Of a stretch of 64,000 nt of DNA, positions 21,840 to 31,628 are shown in pieces. The notes below the pieces were generated by a model. The model was not told the origin of the DNA and searched no databases. It saw nothing but the letters and a program-made list of their open reading frames with translations. A program made the position numbers and the translations under genes. Position 1 is the first letter of the stretch; each line of letters begins with the position of its first letter. The stretch is from Lumbricus rubellus. Taxonomy: Eukaryota > Annelida > Clitellata > Crassiclitellata > Lumbricidae. The DNA lies in contig OX243825.1 of the NCBI GenBank assembly GCA_945859605.1, positions 656,826 through 720,825 of the forward strand. The letters are read 5' to 3'.

Positions 21840-23550
21840 CGACTAAATTCCTTATGTGAAATCACAATAACAAAGTAAAACGCACTACAACTGGCTGCGT
21901 CTCTTTGACAAAAAATGCATCCGGTTATAAAAGTAAATGCGGAACTGAAACATTAGGGCCTATGTCTTCCTGACACACGGCGATAACGTTGTCAGCTAAT
22001 TGCCTGGCTGCAATTTCGAGAACGAGTAATCCAAATTATTTTGGTTGGGCTTGTCCTATTTGGTCGCACATTATTATATGCGTCAATGTTTGCATGTAAG
22101 CTTATGCTATGTTATCGCGGATATATTATATCTTGTCATTTGACTTATAATATACAAAATAAAATCATAAGCTAGCGTATAAAAGCATCAAGTTAATTAT
22201 CGCAGGTCGTCATAATTAGCCTATTATAGCGCAGTGTAGTCATAATGTGAAAGCATAATTTAATTAGGTCAATAGGATACCAGCAGTTGCTAGTGCTAAC
22301 TACATTATTGTATAAATGACACTATAATAATGTGACTACTTCACAGTTCCATCGCTGCTGTAGTGGCGGAGTTCTATAATAGGAAACCCTAATAAAATTT
22401 AATAATGTAGGCTATGTAACAGACGTCATAAAGAGGGCATGCAATTGCCCGCTCTATTAAAAATGTATAGCACAGGTTATATGATCTATAGGTAATATTG
22501 GCACGCTCTATTAAAAATGTATAGCACAGGTTCTATGATCTATAGGTAATATTGGCAGTCATCATTAGTGAGTCGTAACGCATGCATTTCTTTTGTGAAA
22601 GGCTCTAAGTTGTCAAATGCAATTGAAGGCATGACCGAAAGAAAATCCTCGCTTCGTAATTTTAATAGACCAATAATTATGACGACTTCTATAGCGCCCC
22701 TATGAGCACGAGATCTTGTACACGTCATCATCGACCAGAAGACAACTTCTATTGCGCCACCGGTGTCCACTAATAATTCCAGGCGTTTACGGATAATTAT
22801 GGTCGTCGTTCGTCTACTTGGAAAGATGGCGGTCTAGGAAAGCCTCTGACAGAGCATAGCTATAGAGTAGGCCTATAATGAACAGATGGCGTGGATAATA
22901 AAAATTATTCGCTGACTGCAGATCAACTGGTAGAATTGGAGAGGCATGGAAGAGTTATGGAAGCGAGTGCAGTCGTGATTCGTGTTCATGCGAGTGTAGA
23001 TTCGGCGCTTTATATTCTTGTATTTCAAGACAAGGATTTTGAATGTGTGACAACGCATAACAGTATTTAGTAACTCAGTTATTAATTTATTTATTAATCT
23101 TTACTGGCTGGCGCCACACCGCAAGAGATAATCTGAAGTTTTCTATGCATCACTAGCAAAGTCGTTTTCATTCCTAAGTTTCATTATTAGAAACAAATAG
23201 CAGCATTGGTAACGTCTTCAGTGTTGATAATAGTGTAATTAGTGTAGCATTTTGTTTATCACGTCCCTCTATAATTATAGTCTAAACAACATCGAAAAGC
23301 AAACAGTCATAGGTAATTGCTGCATCAGCTAGAATTACAACGAGAGAGATAATGCAGAAATGTTTCTTGCGACACACAGTTAGTTTAGAAATACTTTGAA
23401 TTGTACTAAAGAAGAAGAAGAATGTGCAGAAAATCGTTTGGAAAATTATAATCTAAATGTAACGTCACCAACAGAATCCTCTGCAAATCATTACACCCAG
23501 ATGTGCAATATACCGATGCAGAAGGAATGATGGTCTGCTCCGGGAGTTGC
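21840..23550. other. Spacer and 3' flank of gene D
   Basis: No exon is recognised. From about 22560 rightward the sequence aligns loosely with the 3' flanks of E (40250-41010), F (50040-50860) and G (55760-56360). Those blocks share 'tttcctttgtgaagggttc' and 'gaatgcctctga' phrases. It marks the left edge of the tandem unit carrying gene D and probably includes its 3' untranslated region. Confidence 0.45.
22450..22557. repeat. Tandem duplication, 2 x 54 bp
   Basis: Two adjacent 54-bp copies begin CGCTCTATTAAAAATG and differ by about one base. They appear recent and local, with no coding content. Confidence 0.85.
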
Positions 23551-23553
23551 CAT

Positions 23554-23931
23554 TCATTTGCTTTTGATCATCATCCGCGCTTCTCGAAGTGCTCCATCCG
23601 GCGTATTCGCTCCTACGGCTTTCAGACTCCACCAGCCAAAGTTTACAGTGTCGTACTCGCACGTGAGACAGGCATACATACAGTTGTTGTACCACCATCC
23701 AGCGTAGTATTGCTCGCCGCAGTTGCCAGGTTTTCTGTCGTTGTCGGCATCGAACGTTGAGAAGTTCATTCCGCCGAGGTACCACTTGGGCCACCACGAA
23801 GGGTCGGTCATCGAATCTCCGGCGTTTCCGCAGAATCTTGAGATTTGAATGGCGTAGTAATTGTCTTCCGAATCAAGATAAAATGTGTCATAATCGGCGT
23901 TGAACCACTCGCCAGTGGTCGTGAGCCTCAT
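23554..23931 (-). CDS. Gene D exon 4: FBG domain, C-half and stop
   Basis: 125 residues. Visible: GEWFNADYDTFYLDSEDNYY, FCGNAGDSMTD, GGMNFSTFDADNDRKPGNC with a complete DxDND calcium loop, AGWWYNNCMYACLTC and LREARMMIKSK. It carries a five-residue insertion (VGANT region) before the C-terminus relative to E and F. Acceptor TTCTTATACAG. Confidence 0.88.
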   Translation of the reverse strand: MRLTTTGEWFNADYDTFYLDSEDNYYAIQISRFCGNAGDSMTDPSWWPKWYLGGMNFSTFDADNDRKPGNCGEQYYAGWWYNNCMYACLTCEYDTVNFGWWSLKAVGANTPDGALREARMMIKSK

Positions 23932-26900
23932 CTGTATAAGAACAATGCCATTCAACTATTGCTGCAGGTAGACGACCAAGGGTTTAGCGCTATGTTCCAC
24001 AGTGTAGCCTAATCCACACGGGGTTAGTTATTGGTGCATCTTTGAATAATTGACTAATTTCATCAAAAATGACCAACAAGTCTTAGTTCTATGCCATACT
24101 GCGCATCTCTACGAAAACTCGTTACTGGGCTTTCAGTCTTTTAAAAACAAATCGAATGGAATGGTTCCCGAGTCTTGGCTTTCTTTGGGCGCTGTGCAGC
24201 CTTAGCAAATGTCTAAATTCCGAGGTTTTATCTGAGCTGAGCTGGAGAGAAAACTTTAGTAAAATTTCAGTTAAAAACCTACTGTTAGAGCGGTGTTTTG
24301 GGTGTTTGAACACCACCCGAAATAAAATAATGTAAAAATTAAATAATGCATTTACTAGCACATTATAAAAGAACAGCAGTGTGCACCGGAACCCTACTAA
24401 GGACTTGTTACAAGCAATTTAGGCCTAATTTATATATTTCTGTCACGTGTTGCAAATCCCGGCATTCCGTCGATTTTATCCTCAAGTTGGAATCAATGCA
24501 AAGTTAAACGCTGTTTATATTTTAGCTAGAAATTAAGAGCTCTGGAACATTTAAAAAATGTATTGAATTATGAGATATCAGTTTAGAAGTAGGCTACCTC
24601 TATGCGAAGACTGTACACGCTCCCTGTTCTGTTGGATATACGATGGATTTTTTCGTTTCCCAACCAAAACTCTCCTCCAATATTTCCAAATCCATTCTTG
24701 TATTCGATCCATGTTCGATCAAAATTCACGGATCCGTTAAAACGTTGCATCAGGATTATCCAGCTGTTTACGGATGGTAGCAGAACAGGACCTTCTCCCA
24801 AATCAATGACAACATCTGACTGAACGGGAAGTCCTGAAATGTCAGAAAAAAATGCATGCATTAATGCAGGGCACAACTGTACTCCTTTACCAACTCAACA
24901 ATAATTATAATGTTATAGAGTGCTCCTTATCAGATTCCAACTTACATGCACCCAGTTCAATACGAACGATTTTCAAATATATGTGAAAGATGCTTGCAGA
25001 TGGACTACTCTATTCAGGGCTTAAAGTTTGCCTGGACGGTCATGGACGACGTCCATGCACTTATTTTCAAATCTTAGAGTCAGAAACTTGCGATTCATGC
25101 TATCCCATTGCAAGCTGCATAGAAATCATAATAATTATGTGCAAACAGTGTAAGTCGCGATTCTGATGAAACCTTGACGATTAGGGTCCATTATATACAA
25201 ATCTGCCGTTATCGAGAGTGTTAAAGTCCCCGAGGGATCATGCTTACGGTTTCCCTCGGCGCAAAAAAAACAATAATAATGATAATAATTTATTGTCCAT
25301 ATTCGTAAAGAACTAACACGTACCTGGTTGAGTCAGACAAATGGTCGCATTTTGATTAGTGTTCTTCACCAAGGTCATTGCGAAGCAGTCTTGTTGCTCG
25401 ATGCGACCAACCTTGCAGTAGCCTTTGACGGTCTCTGCGTCTGCAGACAATAAATTTTATAACGATTCATGCCATAAGATTTTACCTTTGAAAATCTGCA
25501 TTTATGATTTGAAGGAAAGAAACGATAAAGGGAACATGATAAACAACCTACTGAGACCTCGTTTTCGAAAAGGAAACGTCGAAGTTAAATCAAATATTGT
25601 GACAATATCACCAATAGGAAATCCTTGTCGTAACACCAAAGGGATAAATTTGAGCAGAATACGAGGAAATCAGGCGTGAAATTCTTGCGGTAGTAGGTCA
25701 GTAGAGTGACTCGTACAACAACACAAGTTCTTTCACTATGGGAATTACATGTAACACCGACGTTACCGAAGTAAACTTACTTTATTATTAGGGCTGTTGA
25801 TTTAATCGCGTTAACGCGTGCGATTAACGCGTTAAAAAATTTTGCGATTAAAAATTTTAACGCATTAATCGTTCGCGTTAATTAGATCTGATTAAAATGG
25901 AATCAGAGGCAGAAAACTCGTTTTAAACTTAAGGCTCATACTTAAAACTATGGATACATTCTTTGGCAAATATTCCAAAAAAGAATTTGAGTGGGCTATT
26001 ATCGTAGCAATTCTTTGCTCAATTATCGCCTAACATGCGTTAAACGCTAACGATGAGCCGTCGACATCGGCCGCATCGCACCGTCCAGTCCACTAAAGTT
26101 GTTTCCTCACCCCGTCAGACTACATTGGTTGAACTCCAGGAAATGCCAAGACCATTGGATCCAGGTTTCAAATGATAAATGTTTACAGAAGGACAACTGA
26201 GACGAGGTTTGGCAAGAACCGCAACCTCTTGTGAAAACTTGTGACTAAATAATGAGGTTCAATATAAATCTAGTAGACCTACTGTTGTTAATTAATAAGA
26301 GCATCCCTTGAACCGACCAATGTAAATAAACTGGTCTGCACATACAATTGGCTGAATAAATAATTATTTTTGATAGTCAGAAAACGGTTGTCTGATTTTC
26401 ATTTAGGTGTAGGCTATATCATTTTAATTAAAGGTGGCTCAAATGAAAAAATTACGGGATTTTGAGGTTTTGACTGATTTGAACAGTGTTTCAATTCAAT
26501 ACTGTCTGCCATACAAAACTGTTCAATAAACTAAAATTTTAATGCAGATTAAAGAGGCCAAAGCCAAAGGTTATTGAATAGAAAGAATGCATTCAGTCAT
26601 TAAAATTATATGCTTAAGGGGTCCTTAGAAAATAGTAAGATTAATATATTTGACGGAAATGTAATGCGATTAATTTGGCGTTAATTGCGATTAAAAAATT
26701 AATCGCACGATTAATTTTGATTAAAATTTTTAATCGAACAACAGCCCTATTTATTATCATCAGTAACACTATAATTATTCAACAAGAATCATTAGGTAGC
26801 CTAGATACACTTGACATGGAAATAGGCTATTTAACACCACAATCGAGCAATGGTTGTCTCAATAAGCATAAAGTGAGGTCGCTGAACGAGTCTGGATGAT

Positions 26901-27987
26901 AGTCATAAGAAAAACGAGAAAAGCGAGTCTTTCTATTTCTTGCCAAAGTACATAATCATTTAAGATTAAGCTAACAAATAATTCTGATGAATTATTTCAA
27001 AAGACGAGACATGATCAATTGATCATGAATCTACCAACTGAATGATGACGTAGGCTATGGCTCTTTAATTAATGACTCACTCATTAGCGAGTTGTCTGTC
27101 AGAACATCTCGGTCCTGAAACGACCAAACAAAACAGGAATATTCTCAGAAAAATCCTCCTGATATCGATAGAGAATTGTTCAGTTAAAAAATGCATGTAT
27201 CAGTAACTAAACTTAGTCAGCTACACCTACTTCCATATTAACCTTCTTCAACTTCAAAGCAACATAGAATGTTTTGCATTTTCCAAAGCTCTACATTATT
27301 ATCAATTAGTTATCAATAGGCCTAATCATTTTCTATTTGAGAACATTGCATCTGAGTCAATCAGACTAAACCCAGCATCCAAAGATCAGTCACTAATCAG
27401 CCACCGGTGTTTCGGAATTAACTTTTTCGATCGACACAGAATGCCTTGCACCTGCCGAAGCACAACAACATGCAGTTTATACAGTACAATGCACACATAC
27501 GCCTTGCATTCTAGTGACGCAACTAGGGTTAACGTTCAAAAATCCGTATGGCATGGTCCGTACACGGTGACCTCCTCGGACGGGAATCCAACCCAAACTC
27601 TTCGTGCTGCAGGCTGACCGCTCTAACGATTCGGCCACAGTGCCGTAACATCCAAAGACCATTCCAGTTGCTTACCAACATCAGAGAGCAGCCATCGTCG
27701 TAGTAAGCTTCTTGCGGAATGAATCCGTAAATGCAGCACGTTCCACTTGAAGAGTAGAAACCAAAAGCAAAGCATTGCGACGCTTGGTTGCACTCGACTG
27801 CACATTCCGTCACTGACTTTACTCGAAGAGTCAGAGAGGCACTAGTTGAATCTGGACAGTAGCCACGCCAGGCATTCAATATGATGAAATTCTTGTCATG
27901 AAAAAGTTGGCAGACGAAACCTGTTGATATCATCATCAACCAACTAAGAATTCTTAGAGGCAACGCATGAATACACCTGATACGCAT
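23554..27987 (-). CDS. Gene D: secreted PAN/apple-fibrinogen domain protein
   Basis: Exons: 27676-27987, 25324-25440, 24598-24833, 23554-23931. They encode a signal peptide and PAN domain, a 39-residue Cys-containing linker, and a split FBG domain, about 345 residues in all. No stops or frameshifts occur within exons. Phases from linker to FBG-C agree (1, 0). The PAN donor is phase 0 while the linker acceptor needs one preceding base, so a small exon may be missing between them. Family knowledge suggests a secreted binding protein; recognition of surface sugars is a guess. D is the leftmost of four tandem paralogues D-G. Its first intron holds a hAT element (25789-26749) and a tRNA-SINE (27549-27647). 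A 7.5-kb retrotransposon lies about 2.4 kb upstream of its start codon. Confidence 0.78.
24598..24833 (-). CDS. Gene D exon 3: FBG domain, N-half
   Basis: 236 bp; one codon shorter than in E-G because it reads GFGNIGGEFWLGNE instead of GFGDIGRGEFWLGNE. Other marks are GLPVQSDVVIDLGEGP, NSWIILMQRFNGSVNFDRTW and IHRISNRTGSVYSLRIE. Acceptor ATTTCAG, donor GAG|GTAGCC. Confidence 0.87.
25324..25440 (-). CDS. Gene D exon 2: linker exon
   Basis: 117 bp between acceptor TTGTCTGCAG and donor CAG|GTACGT. It encodes VKGYCKVGRIEQQDCFAMTL, VKNTNQNATICLTQPG, with three conserved cysteines and a potential N-glycosylation site (NAT). The reading frame is fixed by the phase-1 junction to the FBG-N exon. I do not recognise it as a known domain. 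Confidence 0.75.
25789..26749. mobile_element. hAT-type non-autonomous element
   Basis: Ends TAGGGCTGTTG and CAACAGCCCTA are flanked by an exact 8-bp duplication TTTATTAT (25781-25788, 26750-26757), the hAT signature. The termini are rich in ATTAACGCG/CGATTAA subterminal repeats. No transposase frame is preserved. The same intron in gene E has the uninterrupted site near 43152-43165, so insertion followed the D/E split. A degraded relative lies at 48670-49515. Confidence 0.88.
27549..27647 (-). mobile_element. tRNA-derived SINE, short
   Basis: The minus strand shows an A-box-like GTGGCCGAATCGTTAGAGCG and a B-box-like GGTTGGATTCCC about 35 bases further, a tRNA-Leu/Ser-like head. The flanks are similar to each other (AACGTTCAAAAATCC and AACATCCAAAGACC), an aged target duplication. 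The same copy is present at 43949-44046 in gene E but absent from the matching places in F and G. Confidence 0.75.
27676..27987 (-). CDS. Gene D exon 1: signal peptide + PAN/apple domain
   Basis: 104 codons from ATG 27987 (MRIRCIHALPLRILSWLMMI, then STGFVCQ). This start is chosen because it is the one conserved in E, F and G; an ATG 30 bases upstream occurs only in D and E. PAN-type cysteines are seen in RGYCPDS, ECAVECNQASQCFAFGFY, TCCIYG and DDGCSL. Donor TTG|GTAAGC, phase 0. The open frame running on to 27529 is read-through into a SINE. Confidence 0.83.
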
Positions 27988-28391
27988 CGTTGCCTCAGAC
28001 AGATAAAAATCTGTCACGCTTGGTGGGGTGGCGGCTATAACATTAATAGGATTCTGTTTTAACTTTAAAATGCTCCCACTGCTTAATTTGATAAATGCGG
28101 TCGACGATCGAGTAGAGGGTGTTCATAAAATATCGAGACTTATCAGGTCATGTCTGTAGTTATAATTATTGTCACTGCACTAAGCTTAATTAAGACTTCA
28201 TAGACATAATGCAACAAACGAGCCTACCTAACTATGCTAGAATAGGCAATATCAGAATATATAATACACCGAAATCGATTTTTCCTGGAGCCCACCCTAA
28301 GTGAACTAGTAGATCGCCAGGGGGCACTAGATACTCAACTATAGGACAGCTCCTTCGTGCCTTAGAAGTTATCCTGAAACGACAGAAGGAA

Positions 28392-28676
28392 ATGGAATAT
28401 AATACGGGGAGAGTCCCGGATCAACATATACGAATAATAGAGCAGCAAGGTCAGATGATACAACAGTTTGCAAGGGGAAGCTCTTTAATCAAATCTGCTG
28501 TGGGAAAACCGAACCCAGATGAGTACGAAGATAGAGGTGCTGTTGTCTTTCAACCAAAGACCACGGGTATATGTCCCACCTCGGCTCCTGAAAAAGTAAA
28601 TAAGTATGACAAGAGTCTGCCCCTTGTAATTGAATTACAGGAGAATTCCACCATAGAGGGTTCTCTGATGAGCTGA
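28392..28676 (+). other. Unrecognised open frame, duplicated at 44716-45003
   Basis: A 94-codon frame with a glutamine-rich amphipathic stretch (QHIRIIEQQGQMIQQFARGS). The D/E duplicate at 44716-45003 starts further upstream and diverges by frameshift after about 60 shared codons, which argues against a constrained host gene. I find no domain; it may be the remnant of a mobile-element protein. F and G lack this stretch upstream of their first exons. Confidence 0.3.
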
Positions 28677-29680
28677 ATGAGATCCCTAGATTTTAGTTAC
28701 TCTGAGGTATCTCCACTTAAGAAGCTTGATTAAAAGTTCCCCAGCAGTACGCCAATTCGCAAGGGAGCTCTACAGAAGTCCTTTCCTACCAGGCAATAAT
28801 TGCTAGAGAGAGAGACAAGAAAGCACCCAATTACGACACCCCCTAGCGAGCTGGACGAGCGTCACAGATACACCTCCACTTACGTGATATAAAGTCACTT
28901 AAAATCTTATGGGACACCGCAGAAGATGTCTAGTATGTCTAGATGTCTAGTATAAGGTGTTAGTCAAAATGTAACATAAGACTAATTCAGTTCCCCTGCA
29001 GAAAATGGAACGATATAGTTCATTTCCTAGGTTTAAGGAATGGTTTCATGGTTGATGTTGAATTCGATTTAATTGACATCAACTGACTTAAAACGTTTTG
29101 AAACACCCTAAGTTGCGATTTCAGCTCACATTGTTTTAGACTAATTTTTCTGTAGTTATTCTGTATTCTAAAGTTCTCGTAACTACAGTGAAAACATGCA
29201 AGTATTGCATAGGTCTGACGTGCCCTAACGTGTATGTATACATGCACATTCACTGCACATTCATATAGCTTTTTTCAAAGTCTGCCTTGTTGACATTATC
29301 GTGCGGCATCGCCTAAATACTCTTGGTGCAGTCATAAAAACCACTGGAAAGGATGCTGCGCTATTCAAACGTATTGGATCGATGTCTCTCTAGAATAGAC
29401 ACAACAGAAAAGCACACAATAGTCTAATGATTTCCACAGCGACAAGAACAATTCGTCTATCAATAGTCGCTTATGCTCGGAAATCTCCGTTGGTGGAATT
29501 AGACTCGAACCATTAGAGCCATTGTCCGTGTACCAGACGAAATGCAAATATAACTTTACTCTCACGGCTGCACAGGAAAATATTTGCTCTTCTATGGATC
29601 ATTCATGTAACGCGTTTCAATCGCGATTGTCTAAAGCACTTACGGAGTGGAGGGCTGAGAGTGATTGTGGACATAATTGT

Positions 29681-29820
29681 GGTGTGCGGTGGTGTAGTGA
29701 TGGGTTCGGTGCATTGGAGTCGGAGGGTTCCAGGTTCGAATCCACCTCAAACCGCAGCATTGTCTTAGCATCAGCACATACTAGACTAGATCTGTCCGCT
29801 CCCTCACCGTTTAATGTTAA
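29681..29820 (+). mobile_element. tRNA-derived SINE fragment
   Basis: It begins with the tRNA-like head GCGGTGGTGTAGTGATGGG and has a B-box GGTTCGAATCC near 29733. The duplicate at 46096-46250 carries the same head and a decayed B-box (GGTTTGAATTC). Confidence 0.65.
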
Positions 29821-30348
29821 TTCATCAATTTCAATTATTCACCGAATGAAACTAAACTAAACCTTTTAACCTAAGTTATCTTTTGACCATAATAATATTT
29901 GTTGCAATGTATAAAATTACGCTTTGCAAATCTAAACAATAGGCGACCCGGATCACGCAATTTCAAAGGTACCCAAATGAGACAATCCCGGAAATTATGC
30001 TAGATACCGGTATCTTAACTTGTTGGACGATTGCATTTGTGACTCAGAGTTTAGTATAGGCTTTAAAACTTTGTGTAAGCCAAAATGCGGTTTGAAAGTG
30101 GTAGCTTAATAAGGAATTATTTGTTCTATTTAATTCTGTTTAATTTAATGATTTGTATGTTTAAATAATTGAAGCATGCCATTTGCATTAGAGATCACGA
30201 TTAATTTTGAATTATGGTCATTGTGATCAAAACTGGCTGAAAACTTTCTGATAACCCACTGAGATGCAACAACATGCATCTGACTTTGACTTATGTTAAA
30301 TCTATGTCGGCTTCCCTCAAAATGTTCAAGGACAATGGAAGACATCTC

Positions 30349-31469
30349 TGTCGCATACCAGGTCTTACCCTAGACGCTTTATAAACTCAGGGATTCGTAA
30401 TGGGTGATCAAGAATGATTACTAGAATTGACCTACAACAAGAACAAGCTGTATTTCATTTTTGATGTATATTATAAATTCACCTGCTTTTTATAAGTCGC
30501 TCAAAACCTATTATTTTAGCTGTGGCTGGACTGGGAGCGCCTCTGAGTAGTTTCTTGAAGAAGCGCTATATAAATTCACGAAATGAATGAATGAATGAAT
30601 TATAAATATCAACATTCAACAGTAAATAATATTCAATACCCTAACTACCTATTGTGGCGTATTTATCTACTAAAATATTATAAGGTGCTTAGCTTCCTCA
30701 AGAGTTCCCTTCTTGAGTAGATGATGAGGTCCTTGTTCTTGACACAGGGAAACTGGATTGGAAGGAAAGATAGGAAGAAAGGTCGCTTCTCCCTGGCTGC
30801 CCTCGGTCGCCGTTTCACCACCGCGTCGTCTTCGTTCTTCTGTGAGCACTGGCTACTCACACGTCTTCTTCACTTCTGCTTCGTCGTCGAATCACCACTT
30901 CTTCTCGTTACTTCGAAACTCCAATCGCAACTGGTTCTCGCAATGTCTTCTCGATCCCAAGATCGATGCCGAGCGAAAAATTGACTTTGTTCGCTATTAC
31001 AGTCCGACTTAAACTTCGAACATTTCTATCTAACCCAGGTACTACGTTCCCTAGGATTTACAGATCAGCAGTGGAATAAACGTACAATAAGTCCCGTTTT
31101 TCACACTCAAATAAATGTCATCGGCGCATTCTGAATTAACGTTTTTGGTTGACAAATCGCAAAAATGTCTGCCATTCTTTCAGAATCTCATGCCCGAATC
31201 AGACCACGTGACTCTTCGGCTGCTCACAGTGTTGACGATCGTCTGCTGCGCGAAACGCTGTTTTCGTGCCTCCTCAAGCGTTGACTGATTTTTGTAGCGC
31301 ATTTGTGTTTGTGATTTCTACTGTTATATTCGCTAATGCCACAATTCAATTTATTAATTATCTATTAAATACGCCAATTAATTGTCTAGCTTAACTGTTA
31401 CTTAGTATTAATAATTACACAGGTTATTAGTTAATTGATTCGTTTGTTAAGGAGCGTTTATTCGCTACA
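30349..31469 (-). repeat. 3' LTR of the Gmr1-like element, with nested SINE
   Basis: 1121 bp. It is nearly identical to the other LTR except for a 129-bp insertion (122-bp SINE plus a 7-bp target duplication), so the SINE arrived after the element had integrated. It follows the polypurine tract at 31470-31485. Confidence 0.93.
30479..30600 (+). mobile_element. SINE tail fragment inserted in the LTR
   Basis: 122 bp absent from the other LTR, flanked by a TATAAAT duplication (30472-30478, 30601-30607). It ends with the window's common SINE tail GCGCCTCTGAGTAGTTTCTT ... GCGCTATATAAATTC and a (TGAA)n run. No tRNA head is present: 5'-truncated. It is evidence of very recent SINE mobility. Confidence 0.85.
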
Positions 31470-31485
31470 AATGCCCCCCTTCAAA
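31470..31485 (-). other. Polypurine tract of the LTR retrotransposon
   Basis: On the minus strand TTGAAGGGGGGCATT directly precedes the 3' LTR, the expected place and composition for the plus-strand primer. It confirms the element's orientation. Confidence 0.75.
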
Positions 31486-31628
31486 AGTCTGTTCACAGGC
31501 TTTAACTTACTCACATACTTAACAAACTAATCTATAAACTATCTTCCTTTACCTTACATAACACAACAAAATTACTGTTCTACACCTATTTATATACAAC
31601 TTATCATTCATCAAAGGTTCACTATATA

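Noticed and set aside
27529..27675. C-terminal extension of the gene D PAN frame (and 43930-44076 in gene E)
   Set aside because: The frame passes a good splice donor and runs into a tRNA-SINE; F and G lack it.
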